This document shows positions 46,859 through 59,965 of a DNA stretch of 64,000 nucleotides, one piece after another. Source of the DNA: Capsicum annuum (lineage: Eukaryota > Streptophyta > Magnoliopsida > Solanales > Solanaceae); assembly GCF_002878395.1 (NCBI RefSeq), contig NC_061119.1, positions 42,603,770 to 42,667,769 of the forward strand, in the 5' to 3' direction. The translations under genes were made by a program, and so were the position numbers. Position 1 is the first letter of the stretch; the number at the start of each line of letters is the position of its first letter. Under the pieces are notes generated by a model. It saw only the letters and a list, made by a program, of their open reading frames with translations. It ran no database searches and was not told where the DNA came from.

Positions 46859-47090
46859 CTCCATCCGTTCCAAATTATGTGTCATTATTTTCTTTTTAAT
46901 TCGTCCCAAAATAAGTGTCACATTTCCTTATTTGACAACTTTTTAAAGACACAATTGCCCTTTTATCCTTATTGGTCTCACTTAATTAAAAAAAATAATA
47001 TTAACACATTTTTTGATAAAGAATAATTTGGTAAATTTTACAAGTCTTCTCTTATTTCTTAAACTTTATGCCCGATCAAATAGGATAGAG
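46859..47090. mobile_element. Stowaway-like MITE, right end degraded
   Basis: Begins after TA with CTCCATCCGTTCCAAATTATG and contains the usual interior (TAATTCGTCCCAAAATAAGT, then CTTAAACTTTATGCCCGATC). The matching right inverted end is not recognisable. Confidence 0.6.
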
Positions 47091-47534
47091 ATTGAAATCC
47101 ATAAATACCCACTAGGCTAAGTCAAAAGTCTTTGGCGATACTGAATGCAAAATGTATTGGGGCCATATAAATTCCCACAGAAGTAGAAGGTGGTCCTAAA
47201 TTGTGTTGAAGTTTGAAGCTAATTGATCGCACCTAAAACATGGTCGGGTTGTATCTAAGGCTGTTAAGTGGGCTGAATCGGGTTAACCCGGAATCGGCAA
47301 TTTAAATTTAGGGTTGTATCTTTTCATTAACGATAAGAGTATATTTGTATCCAAAATATGACAGAGAGTATATTTATATCATTTATTAAAGTTCGAGGAT
47401 ATATGTATACCTTTTCATCAACGACAAAGATATATTTATACTCAAAGTATGATGATGAGTATATTTATATCATTTATTAAAGTTTGGGGTGTATTTGTAT
47501 CTTTTCCGTTGAAAAGATAAAAGAAATCACTTAG
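47091..47534. other. intergenic with short repeated block
   Basis: A unit of the type GATAAGAGTATATTTGTATCC..TTATATCATTTATTAAAGTT is repeated about two to three times between 47318 and 47505. No coding frame. Confidence 0.5.
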
Positions 47535-48461
47535 GAGCCGTTTGGTAGGATGTCTTATTTTGATAGTCCATGGATTAAATGGTTGGATTATTTAATACAT
47601 TGTTTGGTAATAAATTTGGAGCAATGTATAACTAATACATGGAAAGTTATACACCCTATATGATATTATAGGGTGTATAATTAATACACTCAATTTGATG
47701 GGATTAGTAATCCATGAATTACAATCCATGGATAAATATGAATAAGGACAAAAATGCCTTCAAATTCCTTTAATTTTTTTCAATTTTTTTTTCAATTTAT
47801 TCATATGAGTTACTTCTTTTTAATTTACCAAGATAATAATATCCCTTCAAATAATTTTAGTCATAAAAAAATTACTCCATTAACTTAAAAAATATTTATT
47901 GATCAAAATTCGAAATAAATTGCATGATTGCATACGAATTTTAATTTTTTAAATAGGATATTCATAAATAAAAACAGTTTTTTTTTACTTAGCTTTAACA
48001 ATCTATTGAACATAATTTTATGTTAATAATGATTCTATTGTCTCATTCAAAAGTTACAGGTACTTTCCTCCAACTTAAGAACACCATAAAGTGGGAACAA
48101 CAAATAAATGATGAACAAATAAAAAAAAGATAACATTTTTTTTTTGTGCAAGTAAATGATTAAATCTTAAAATTTAAAAATAAGTTATTAGTTATATTGT
48201 TAATTTTTTTATTTTAAAAAAAGAATAATAAAGTTTTGCAAAGAAAACACACAAAGATATAATATGACGAGGGTATTTTTGTAAACAAATAATATTTCTT
48301 TTAAAATATAACAATACATATTGTTTTCAATATATCAAATCAAACACTGCATAAAAAATAATCTCAATATTACTAATCTCAGTATTACTAATTTCTGCAC
48401 TACTAATCTCAGCATTACTAATCTATTCAGTATTATCTTATACACTCTACCAAACAACCCC
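47535..48461. mobile_element. Tourist-like element, 0.93 kb
   Basis: Ends GGAGCCGTTTGGTAGGATG and CCAAACAACCCC, flanked by TTA (47532-47534 and 48462-48464). No transposase frame is left inside. Near its right end is a small tandem array of TACTAATCTCAGTAT-like units (48368-48425). Confidence 0.65.
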
Positions 48462-48464
48462 TTA

Positions 48465-49814
48465 TTGTACAGTGGGAGTAGTACCGTTTTGAAATAAAGT
48501 TTCAGTTGCTTTGTTTAGTCTCAATATATTCCATAAGTTAACGGTTTTTAACTCTTAACTAGATATCAGTGGTCCGTGCTAGCACAAACTTAATATATAT
48601 ATTTCTTTTATCTTAATTATTAAAATTATTTAAGTTTTTAATTATTGAAATTTATAATATTTTTTTTCCATTTTAATTTAAGTGACACTGATATAATTTT
48701 ATGAGTCAGCCAAATATTTTATATCTTTTAAGTTTTTTTAAGTTGTTCATCATGTAATTTATAATGTTTTTTACATAATTTTTCAATAAGACTCTCAGTC
48801 CCAGTTTATGTGGCATAGAAAAAATTTCAACAAACAACTATTTTTTTTTCATATTTTTTATATTAAGTTCTTAATATTGTTATTTACAATACATTTTATC
48901 TTATTTTCAAATAATATATGTTACTTTACGTCTTTCTCTTTCCCTTCCAATTTATGTGGCACTAATATATTTTCGATAGTCAACCAAATTTTTTATATTG
49001 ACTTTGTGCCTATTTTACTTTTTTTTAAAAGAAATATTATTAATATTTTGATGCTCAGGTGACTATAATAATTAATTAGGGGGTGATATAGCAGTGAAGC
49101 AGACATGTCTTAAATAACTCATAATAACTTATTAGAAGTGATATAGTAAAATTACTATAGAAAATAGGTGTGAAAAAAATTTAAAAGGACCTCATATAAG
49201 ATGTCAAGTTAATTTAAAATATCAATATTTAATTTATCATTTTTTTAAATTTATTTTACCTTTTTTTATTAAATATTATTAATTTTTTTAATTCTTAAAT
49301 GACTTATAATAATTATTTAGGGATGAAATAGTAAAATTACAATTGAAGCAACTGAAATAGACATGTCATAAATGTATATTTTATTTTTTTTATTAAATAT
49401 AATTAATTTTTAATACGTAAATGACATATAATAATTAATTAAAAATGATATAGTAAAATTATGAAATAAGCAGACATGACGACCTTCACATACCTTCACT
49501 CTTATGTATATATATATATACTAAATAGGTAATGCCCGTGCTTAAAACGGACCCAACATTATGCATAGATGCTTAAGTGAATTCAATTTATTTTAAAAAA
49601 TATTAAAAAGGATTTCATGCATGACTGGTGTATGACAAATTATTTTATAAAATACGATAAAATTCAATAAATGAGTTTGAGTATGAAAATGATATTTAGT
49701 ATCGAGTACCAAAATGGTAGTTAAAAAAAAGGATTACAAAATTATGTTACAAGTACACTCTCATAAAGTTTAGACAATCAGAATAGAGGCATATTTTCTA
49801 TCATACTATTGCAC
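48465..49814. other. AT-rich intergenic with Stowaway-like and other repeat debris
   Basis: Fragments such as CTCAGTCCCAGTTTATGTGG (48792) and CTTCCAATTTATGTGGC (48944) look like worn Stowaway ends. A segment at about 49290-49460 recurs at 63850-64000. No coding frame is supported. Confidence 0.5.
49290..49460. repeat. dispersed repeat, copy 1
   Basis: Contains ATTTAGGGATGAAATAGTAA, GAAGCAACTGAAATAGACAT and TTTTTAATACGTAAATGACA, matching 63850-64000 in the same orientation with few differences. Family not identified. Confidence 0.7.
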
Positions 49815-49817
49815 TAA

Positions 49818-50826
49818 GGGGTCGTTCGATAGAATGTATTGGTAAAAATAATGCATGTATTAATTAATGTGTATTATGAATACCTTATTTGGTATAATTT
49901 TTAGTCAATGTATAATTAATGCAAGCATTAGTTATACACTTTATTGTGTATTAAGGTGTGTATTACTAATACCACCCATTTTCTATGTATTAGTAATGCA
50001 AATTCTTTAATACATGCATTAACTTATTAAGGGGTCGTTTGGTAGAGTGTATAAGAACAATGCAAAATATAGTGTATTAGTAATGCTTGCATTAGTAATA
50101 CTTGTTTTATTTATGCTTGTATTAGTTGTGCATGTATTATTTCTAAAAAATTGTTTGATTTGATGTATAAGAAATAATACATCTTACATAATTTCTATAA
50201 AAGAAATTTTTGTTTACAAAAATACTCTTTTTGATTATGTACATTTTTTGGTAACAAAATTTTTTTGTCATTTCAAACATAATTAGTATTGTTGAACTAT
50301 TATATAGAGGTTTATGATTAATTGCAAGACCTTCGTTTTTGCGCAAAAATGTTACGCCGACGAATTAACATAGTCGAAACAAAAATAAAATACAAGACGT
50401 AAAATTAAGACATAGTCTCAATTTTTTTAAAAAAATCTTTTTAAAGACTCTCGAAGCAAAGCAAAAATATGTTATAGTTATTTAAATCAACCATTCATTG
50501 TTGTAAATTCAAATGGTGGGAAAAGAAATTGTGAAATGTTTCGAAAAGATTCACTATTGCAAATTAAAATGACGGGAAGAGGAATGCTGAAATATTTTGA
50601 GAGAGAAATTGAGGGGTATTAAGGTCAATTAATAAGTTAATGCATGTGTTTAAAGTCTTTGTATTACTAATACATAGGAAATAGAGTGTATAATACACAA
50701 TAGAGTGTATAACTAATGTTTACATTAGTTATACATAGGCAAAAAGTCGTACCAAACAAGGTATTAGTAGTACACATTAACTAATGCATGCATTATATTT
50801 TACAATACACTTTACCAAACGACCCC
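49818..50826. repeat. inverted-repeat element with ~200-bp arms (a ... a')
   Basis: The left arm (49818-50027) opens GGGGTCGTTCGATAGAATGT; the right arm (about 50635-50826) is its reverse complement and ends CCAAACGACCCC. TAA flanks both sides (49815-49817 and 50827-50829), as for Tourist-like elements. The segment between the arms is itself one arm of another inverted repeat. Confidence 0.65.
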
Positions 50827-51008
50827 TAAATGACCTTAATACCCATCAATTTCCCTCTCAAAATATTTCACCATTCCTTTTCCTACCATTTTAATTTGCA
50901 ATAGTGAATCTTTTCAAAACATTTCACAATTTTTTCCCACCATTTCAATCTATAACAATGAATAATTGATTTAAATAATTGTAACATATTTTTTCTTTGC
51001 TTCGAGGG

Positions 51009-54000
51009 TGAAAGACCCCAAAAAATTCTCTTGTAATCTGAGCCTAAGAGCGTGTTCAGTGAAGCATAAATCCGGTCCTAAAAGATTGAGAAGTACCTTC
51101 CCAAGTGAGAAATATTTTGAACCGAGTAGAATTTTCCTAATGTCAACTTTTTTTAATGTAGATAATTGAATAAGCTTTCCATCGATACCAATTTCGTCAA
51201 AATCCGACATCGAACGAGAAAGTTATGGCAGTTTTACTGAAAGCAGTCAGAACCGCCCAAGTGCGATGACCAGGTTGACAAACCGTAGAGCTTGCGACGG
51301 ACCGTTGCCCAGATTGTCGCAACCAAGGCAGTAACTCCCTTTTCTGGACCAAGTGCGACGACCAGGATGACGGACCGTTGAGGCTGCAACAGACCGTAGC
51401 TGGGACCATCGCGCTGAGGCAGTGTGGCTCATCCTGGCCAACGTGTGATGGACGATCCGATGGACCATCGCTGAGACCGTCGCATCGAGGCAGTGTGTTC
51501 TTTTTTCAATCGATGTGTGACGGACGATCCGTCGCAGCCCCCGTTCAATATTTTTAAGACAATTTTAAAAGGGCCTTTTGGTCTTTTTTCCACTCTTTTC
51601 AGCCTCTATTTATATCCGATCAAGGCTCACAACCTTATTTCTCCTCTTCAATATCAAAAGCTAGGGTATCTACAAAATCAAAACCCTTCTTTCTTCTTCA
51701 AGAAAAATCAAGAGAAATCAAGAATCTCTCCAAGAGCCTTCAAGAAAGAGTTTCCTAAGGTATGCAAATGTTGATTCTTAGGACCCTTTCATCCAAGAAG
51801 CTCAAGAACCCTTTTATAAATTTCAAAGATCTTATGTTTATGAGTTTTCATGATTCATGTGATTTGAAATTGATGTTCATGCTATTATCGAATTTTAATT
51901 CATGTTTTGTTCATGAGGTTTCAAGTTTTGACCCTAGTATGTGATATTCATGATAAAACCTCTTCAAGTTGCTTGTTAAGTGATGTGTTCATGTCAATTA
52001 AGTGTAGAAATTATTGAATAAGCAAAGCATGCTCCCCATATGTTTGATAAAATGCTTATGTGAAAGAATTAGAGTCATTATAACATGTGGACTACAAAAT
52101 GCCCAATTGTGTGCAAACCCATCCATGGCAAGTGTTTGTTGAAAAGTCTTAGTGAATGAATTGTGATATGATAACATGAAATTCCCCAATTATGTGCTCT
52201 TCGATACATGCTAAGACTTTAATACATGCTGAGTGTTTGATGTAAGACCTTGTTGAATCGAGTATGAGCCAATAGCATGTCTCCCTATGTTATTACATGT
52301 TTGTGATTCCTAAATACTTGAGGAGATGCTTTAGTGATTGTGATAGTGAATGGTTATGTTTTACTTTTATGTTATCGAGTCCTGGGGGTATTTATACCCG
52401 ACAGTTTAGCTGCAGTCTAGAGCCAGTGTCAGTTTTCACTATAATCTCAGTCAAGCCACAATTCTCAGAACTCAGTGAGTTATAGAACTCTGTACTCTCA
52501 GAGAGATACAGAACATAAGGAATCTCAGAAATCTCAGTAATCTTAGTATCACTAGTATTCTATCCTCAGTTCAGTACACAACTCAGATCTAGTAGTATTT
52601 GAGTGTTCAGTCCAGAACTCAGTATCGTTCAGTTAGATAACGAGATTCAGTAGTATTCTGTCAGATAACAAAACCAAGCAAATTCAGCTTAACTCAGTCA
52701 GATTAGTCGAGAAATATGATCAGTAATAGATTCAACTCAGTTTACGTTTAGTTAAAAATTAGTTCAGAGTCTTTCAGTTGGGAGTAGGAGCTAGACCGAG
52801 CGAGTACAGGGATGACAGCTCCCCATTAGAGAGGCAGAGTCGTTAGGATCAATCCCTAAACTCCAGAACTACATAGCCAGCGCAGGATACAGGAGTCATC
52901 CATTAGAAAAAGTCTTGACTATTATATTATACTGCCTTAGACTTGACTTCCTGTGAGAGTCACCCGTTAGAGAGGCTTGGCCAGAGTTGAGGTCTTTACC
53001 CGTGGCACTGTATTAACACCCTTCCAGCTAGTGTTATAGGTTAGACCCTACCAATTCAGATTCGGGGCATGTCGGTTAAGTGAGCACTCCCACAGTTGTA
53101 GTTTTAGTATCAATCTTCAGAGTAGAACTTAGAAATTAGGACTGTCAGATATAGTCATCTATCTTAGTAAGGAACTCAGATAGTTCCATTGACTCATGGA
53201 CCACCGCTAGATAGGCATGGTCCCACATAAAGTTATTGAGTAATCTCATTATCAGATCTAGAGATCACCTATTAGATAGGCTTGATCTCAGTCTCAGATT
53301 CAGTTGAGTAATCTCATTATCAGATCCAGAGATCACCCGTTAGATAGGCTTGATCTCAGTCTCAGATTCAGTTGAATATTCTCATTATCAGATTCAGAGA
53401 TCTTTCGCTAGATAGGTTTGTTCTCAAACATAATCATTTCATATAATTGATAGTAGATTTAAAGATCATCCGTTAGAGAGGTTTGATCTCAGATTCAGTT
53501 AGTCGAAAGTAGTAGAAAGCTCAGAATTCAGTAATTGATATGAGTAGATTCAGTTAATCAGTTTCAGTATCATCAGTTTTTGAGATCACTTACTAGATAA
53601 GACTGATCTCAACTTTAGTACTCAGTTATCGATATTAGGAGATTCAGTTATTCAGTATCTCAGTATTAATAGTGAGTTCAGATGTTAGTAAAGCAGTATT
53701 CGAGTTTCAGTATTTTGAGTTGCGATGTTTTCAGTTATGGTTTGTGTATTCATGCATATGTCCTCATTCAATATTCTCATGATTATTCAGATAAGTAATT
53801 GTTCATGCATAAGCCCTTACATTTAGCCTTATCTCATCTTCATACTCAGTACATTCCCGTACTGGCGCATTTGCGCCATGATGTTTTATTTGACACCATA
53901 GGTTCAGAGGCATGAGATTCAGGGTACCCTTAGCAGCTCGGTCCCAGTCAGCAGCAGTAGACGTAGCAGTGAGTCCTCTTCTTTAGAGGATGATTCTTAT

Positions 54001-54289
54001 TTTATTATCATATCAGATTTAGTTTATTTTCAGTAGACGGAGTTAGTTGGGGACATGTCCCATCAACTCCCCACTTCAGATAGTTTAGAGGCTTTTCGGA
54101 CAGATGTATCAGTATTCAGTTTTTAATTTTGAGTATTTTTAGATGTTTTGAACCTTATGGCCAGTTTTCGCATTTATTATCTATATTATGCTATGTTCAG
54201 GTACAAATATCAGTAGAGGGTTAGCTTGTGGTCCTTCGTGATCATGAGCACCGTGTGACATTTCGGTTCTAGAAAATTGGGTCGTTACA
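51009..54289. mobile_element. solo LTR of a Gypsy-type element, 3.3 kb
   Basis: Begins TGAAAGACCCC and ends GGGTCGTTACA, flanked by the 5-bp duplication GAGGG (51004-51008 and 54290-54294). It has no coding content and no primer site or polypurine tract inside, as expected for a single LTR left by recombination. It contains an array of GACGGACCGT/CGATCCGTCGC-like palindromic motifs (51230-51540) and a ~68-bp tandem repeat of the type GAGATCACCCGTTAGATAGG (53240-53480). Long LTRs with these features are known from Tekay/Del-like chromoviruses of nightshades; that assignment is inference. Confidence 0.75.
53240..53480. repeat. ~68-bp tandem repeat inside solo LTR
   Basis: The unit TAATCTCATTATCAGATC + GAGATCACCCGTTAGATAGG + CTTGATCTCAGTCTCAGATT occurs about three times in a row with growing divergence, and looser copies of GATCACC-GTTAGAGAGG flank it. 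Confidence 0.75.
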
Positions 54290-54695
54290 GAGGGTCTTTA
54301 AAAAGATTAAAAAAAATTGAGACTATTTCTTAATTTTACGTCTTATATTTTATTTTTGTTTCGACTATGTTAATTCGTTGGCATAATATTTCATGCGCAA
54401 AGACGAAGGTCTTGCAATTAATCTGACATCTCTATATACTAGTTCAACAATACTAATTATATTTGGGATGACAAAAAAATTTTGTTGGAAAAAAGTGTAC
54501 AAAATCAAAGAAGGGTATTTTTGTAAACAAACATTTCTTTTATAGAAATTATGTAAGATGTATCATTTCTTATACATCAAACCAAACAATGTATAGGAAA
54601 TAATACATGAATAACTAATACAAGCATAAGTAATACAAGCATTACTAATACACTATATTTTACATTGATCTTATACACTACCAAACGACCCCTAA

Positions 54696-56161
54696 AGGTT
54701 CAGATTTTATATGTATCTGCTCTTTACATAAGAAATAAGTATTTTTGAGCTTCAAAGCATATGCTCTTCAACCAAACAATCCAAATGGTACATAGAGGAA
54801 CACTTAAAACATAATTTAGAAATCTGCATTATTTACCTGCTATGCAAAACAGAACCTGTCAATTCTTACGAGTATTTTCACATAAGCATCAACTTCATAA
54901 ATAGAAAATTCTCTTTTGTAGCATTTCTTAAATTAAACAGACTGTCATTCCTGTAGTTCAATTTCAACCAAAATAAGCCACTTTTATGGGGGCTCGAAAA
55001 TTTCAAAATTTTATGGCTAAGTCAAATTTCAATCACCAATTTGTTCTGCGTAAAATATCCCCACATACTAATATTAGTAATGGTAATTTTCAAAACAAAA
55101 TCACAACATATATATAAGAGATAAGAGAATCACCTAAGCTTTGAAATAGTTGAGCCTAAAACTTATATTGTGTACTCTTCATTTCAAATGCGCCGAAACT
55201 AAAATAAATTATTAAATTTGAACAAATAGTTACTTCACCAAGTCTTTATTGTATCACGTTTGAAGGTTATGAAGATAAAAATGACTTTTTTATAAGCTTC
55301 CTCCTTAAAGGACAGACTTCACATAAATTAGGACAGATTAAGTAACATCTTTTCAAATTTAAAGAGGTTATTGGCCAACTTATCTATACATCTCATATCT
55401 GTAACTTGTATCAAAGTCCTCCATTATTCTGGCAAAGTACAAATTGTTTATTTCCTATAGTTCTGAAAGGCGTCATACCAAAAACTATGACAATTTTTAT
55501 CTCCCTAAAAATATTTTTGTGAGTCTTGATACTAATTTCAGTTTATGCATGAGAAAAAAAAAGAACAATAAACATTTCATCTAATTCAGTCATCAAATTA
55601 GTCGATAAATTTGATTACAAACCTTTTGTTAAATATGTTATTGTATTTTACTACAAACCTTGCTCTTATTGATGATATTTCAGCCTCCGTGTTGAAGTTA
55701 GCTAGAAACCTCATATTTTGTACAAATAGTTTGTTAAAAGTATAAATCAAATAACTTTATTAAGAGTTTGTAGGTTTACATTGGAACATGATACAAAATA
55801 ATATTTGAAAGTTAGAAACCATTTTATGATGGTAAACAACATTTCAGTATTCAGAACATGATAAACATTCATTAATAATGAACTAACCTACATAGATTAA
55901 CTTGACGCTGAGAATATCAATTAAGTAGTACACCACATGTTTGAGGATTTTTTCACATGCAGACATTGATATGGATACATTTTATATATATACATGATCT
56001 CAGTGATGAAAGACTATGAGATACTTGTGTATTATTCTACAACGGATAGAATTAGCTATTTAGACAAATGCTTAACTTGTAGTCACGATACTTATTTCGT
56101 TTTGGTTGTTTGATGTCATCCTAAGAATTAAACTTTGATATGTAATAGAATAAGGATATAA
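54696..56161. other. AT-rich intergenic, nothing recognised
   Basis: No coding frame, RNA gene or definite transposon end seen between the solo LTR complex and the Tourist MITE. Confidence 0.5.
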
Positions 56162-56375
56162 GGGATTGTTTGGTTGGGAACAAGTTATCCCGAGATAATT
56201 AATCTCGAGATTAGTTATTCCATCATATATATTGAATAATTTTTTTCATGACTAAAACATAAATGGTGGGATAAATAATCCTTTGACAAACTTACTTCCA
56301 ATCAAACGTGAAATAAAATAATCCTACATTTTATCCCGCTACTATAATAACTTATACCTCACACCAAACGATCCC
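56162..56375. mobile_element. Tourist-like MITE
   Basis: 214 bp with ends GGGATTGTTTGGTTGGGA and CACACCAAACGATCCC, flanked by TAA (56159-56161 and 56376-56378). It lies 29 bp to the left of the MULE. Confidence 0.85.
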
Positions 56376-56404
56376 TAATAGCTTAATATTTTAGCATAAC
56401 TTCA

Positions 56405-56540
56405 GAGAAAATGGACAAAAGACCGTCCAAGCTTTACCTCAAATCTCAACTACACACTTAATCTTCACGGGAGTCCTATCACCCCCTGATCTATTTTTCA
56501 TGTATTTATTACCCCCCAAATGCTGAGCTGACAACATAAA
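56405..56540. repeat. left terminal inverted repeat of MULE
   Basis: Starts GAGAAAATGGACAAAAGACC. About 135 bases match the right end in inverse orientation with a handful of differences, ending near AAATGCTGAGCTG. Confidence 0.9.
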
Positions 56541-59278
56541 CCAATCATAATTCCTTCGTATTTACACGTGCGGGTCCCATGTCTTTCAGGTCATTTCCCT
56601 CCTAAAACGTAAATGGACCCATTATCACCCTTTCAACTTTCTCTCTCTTCTCTTCTCTCTCTCCCCTCTCTTCCTATCTTTCCTTGACAAATTTTTTCCC
56701 ACCTTTACATACGAATTTAACCTTTTTAGTTTGTGAATCTTCTGTTACTGATAAAGTTTTGTAAATCTTCTGTCATCGATTGCAGCATTAACTTAGTAGA
56801 GGTAGTCATTTTTTTTCTAAACTATTGTCATTGTTAATTATGGTTTGCCCTAAGCATATGATGACTGTGACTGCTTAGGATGTGAAAATTAAGTTGTGTT
56901 TCTTGCTAAAAAAGTTGTCTAAGTTTTCAATTAACAACATATTAAGTTCTTAAGGACATCTCTACTTAGGATTTTTGTTAATGTTTTAGTGAGTTCATTA
57001 AAAATTAGAACTTTTTTAAGATTTACTATTAATCTGAAATATAAAGCAATAAATTGTGTGTGGTAGCATGATGTAGTTCATCCGAAGTAGAACAATTTTT
57101 ATGTAATCAATTTTTATCTTTCTCATCTTAGTCGCATAATGTGATATAAATTTATGTTTTTTCTTCATTGTTTAAGCATGATGTAGTTGTATTAAAGTTT
57201 GTTGATGCTTGATTTTCGATCTTTGTCTTATTTGAGTGTTTATTATCATCAGGTCAAACATGAGTGATTTTACTTTGATTATTCTAAGATGTTACCATGG
57301 TGGAGTGTTAGATTTAAGTCGTGGAGAACTGATTTACAAAGGTGGAAAAGTTACAGAATTCTTAGATGTTGATGTTGACAAGATGTCATATTTTGAATTG
57401 AGAGACTATATAAGAAAATTAGGATACAGCACAACATGCACCTTTAGTATTAAACCACCTAATAGTGGCATTTTGGTAGATGTGGATAATGATATGGATA
57501 TTTTTGAAATGATGTGTTCCTTGAAAAATGAAGATGAAGTGGATGTATTTGTCAAGCATTTAATGGATGAACCAATTATTGTGGACCCTCCCAATATTCT
57601 TAGAAAATGAAAGTCTTGAGAATATGGAGGAATCTGGTGCATCTTTTGATAATAGGACTAACTTTATGGTAGGTGAGGACCATATAAATGAGGAAAACCT
57701 TTTTACCTCTTTTTCAACTTCACCCCTTTGCACTACCACACCTCATTTCACTACTGTAGATAGTGCTACTGCATATAATGCTTCAGCACCTACTATTGCA
57801 CCTAGTGTGCCTACATTTACTGCTTCACCTAGTGTTGCTACATCTACTGCTGCTCCACCTAGTGCTGCTGCAGCTAGTGTTGCTTCACCTAGTGCTGCTG
57901 CAACTAGTGTTGCTGCAGGTAATGCTGCTGCAGTTGATGATTTAGATGTTGGTCCTACTGGAAGTGATTTCTCAGAAGAAGAAGTAGAGGATTCTGATTA
58001 GTCTACTGAAGATAGTGTTGAATCAGAAGGAGAATTAGTTGGAGATGATGATGATGATGAAAAGTATAGTAGTGATGTACATGAGGAGGTTAGGGAGTTG
58101 AGAGATGAAAAAAGGAAGTTTCAAAGGAGAAAAAGAAAAAAGAGATTACCAGTTGACAATGCAGAGGTACCAGTAGGTGAAGCAGGACTAGATCTAGGAT
58201 TTGATGATACTGAAACAGGTAAAGTAAGTCATGAAGGAAGGTTGGGTGGTGATGAGCCTTACTTTGCAAGTTCTGATGAGGGTAGTTTTGAGTTAGATGA
58301 AGATGATTGTTGTGGTGATGAAGAACATGATGTGCTTGCATCTGGTAGGGCAAGATCTATTAAGTTGTCAAGAAAAAAAGGCCAACAACTCAGAAAATCA
58401 TTCATGGCCCAACTGCAAAGAAGGTTGTTTGGTAGTTGGGTATGGTGTTTAAAGATGTGAATGAATTTAGAAAAGCTGTGACTAAATATGCAGTAAGAAA
58501 GAGAATTTCTGTGGAGAAGTGGGTGGATGAAACAAAAAGGTTAGAGTTAGATGCAAGGATGGTTGTCCATGGCTTTTGTATACAGGTCTTAACAACCCCA
58601 CAAATGACTTCATCATAAAAACTTACATTCCAAAACATACTTGCAACAAAACAACCAGAAATTATTTATGCAATGCAAAATTTTTAGCTGAAACCTTCAG
58701 AGAGAGAATAATTGAGCAGCCAAATAAAAAAAATTCAAACTGTATGTTGGTAAGACTACTGTGAGAAGAGCAAGAACTAAAGTGTTAAAAGATTCATGGG
58801 TGATCATGCTGTGGAATTTGGAAGAATTCTTGACTACAAGGATAAGCTACTGAGGACAAATCCAGGGACAAGTTGTGTTGTTAAACTTGGTGAGGCTAAT
58901 GAAGAAGGTAAACCAAAATTTCTGAGTTTTTACATCTGTTTTGATGCTCTGAAGAAGGCATGGGTACATTGTACGAAGTGTATAGGTTTAGATGATTATT
59001 TTCTTAAAGGAGTTTGTAAAGGGCAATTGTTAGTTGCTGTTGGAAAAGATGGTAATAACCAGATGCTTCCACTTGCTTGGGCAGTAGTTGAAAAGGAAAA
59101 CACAAACACCTGGAGTTGGTTTTGTTAGGTGCATAAAGGATGACCTAGGACTTAGAGAAGGAGAAGGTCTTACATTGATTACAGATATGCAGAAGGTATG
59201 TATTCTGTATTATGTGTACTTATTTTTCTAATTTAGCCAAGTAAATGTAATTATGTAGTAAGTTTACCTTGTTTTATT

Positions 59279-59331
59279 GCATGTTTTGTATTGTAGGGAC
59301 TAATTGCATGTTTTGTATTGTAGGGACTATT
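59279..59331 (+). repeat. duplicated intron acceptor in MULE transposase
   Basis: The block GCATGTTTTGTATTGTAGGG + ACTA occurs twice in direct succession, so the transposase intron has two identical candidate acceptors (TTGTAG|GGACTA) about 26 bases apart. Use of the upstream one would shift the frame relative to the downstream one. Confidence 0.75.
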
Positions 59332-59773
59332 TACTGCAATTGAGCAGGTGTTACCTCAATCTGAGCATAGAAGATGTGCAAGACACATCTTAGCTAATTA
59401 GGCTAAGGAATGGAGAGGTCTTTAAAGAAGACAACAATTTTGGAGGATAGCCAAAAGTATATTTGAGTCTCAATTGAGGAAAAATATACAGAAGATGAAG
59501 TTGCTTGGTCCTGCAAAAATGATTGATGACTTAATGTACTTCAACATTAATTACTGGTGCAAGCTTTACTTCAACACTAAAGTGAAATGTGATTCTGTGG
59601 ATAATAACATGTCAGAGTATTTTAATGCATGGATCTTACCACCTAGGCACAAGACCATCATTACCATGCTTGAAGAAATCAGAGTAAAGCTGATGACAAG
59701 AATAGGCACTTTAAGAGAGTTTCCAAATACTTGGAAGTCCAATTACTCTCCAATGTGTTTAAAGGTTTTAGAG

Positions 59774-59965
59774 GAAAACATATTTGCAGACTTATGCCAA
59801 TGTTGATATTGTCAAGAGGATTTATAGTTGTAGGGTGTGGCAGTTAAAGGACATACCATGTGCACATGGTGTGGCTGCAATATTGTTCAAAAAGTACCTT
59901 CTGTATGAATATATTGATAGCTACTGCAGTAAGAAAACATATTTGCAGACTTATGCCAATGTTCT
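59774..59965 (+). repeat. 31-bp direct repeat flanking the SWIM finger
   Basis: The block GAAAACATATTTGCAGACTT + ATGCCAATGTT occurs at about 59774 and again at about 59935, bracketing the SWIM finger. The first copy sits where conserved sequence before the SWIM Cys is expected, so a rearrangement (template switch or gene-conversion patch) seems to have replaced it. Confidence 0.7.

Larger units (their letters stand above)
50031..54692. repeat. larger inverted-repeat element with ~580-bp arms (b ... b'), split by a solo LTR
   Basis: The left arm 50031-50625 opens GGGGTCGTTTGGTAGAGTGT. Its reverse complement is found in two pieces: 50830-51008 (inner part) and 54290-54692 (outer part, ending CTACCAAACGACCCC). 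TAA flanks the whole (50028-50030 and 54693-54695). The right arm is interrupted exactly by the solo LTR at 51009-54289. The arms interleave with those of the 49818-50826 element. Confidence 0.7.

Noticed and set aside
51230..51540. GC-rich palindromic array as a possible ribosomal DNA or CRISPR-like array
   Set aside because: Spacing and units are irregular and the array lies wholly within the solo LTR bounded by GAGGG duplications.
57763..57945. Leucine-rich open frame in the MULE
   Set aside because: Off-frame reading of the Ala/Ser/Thr-rich linker of the transposase gene.
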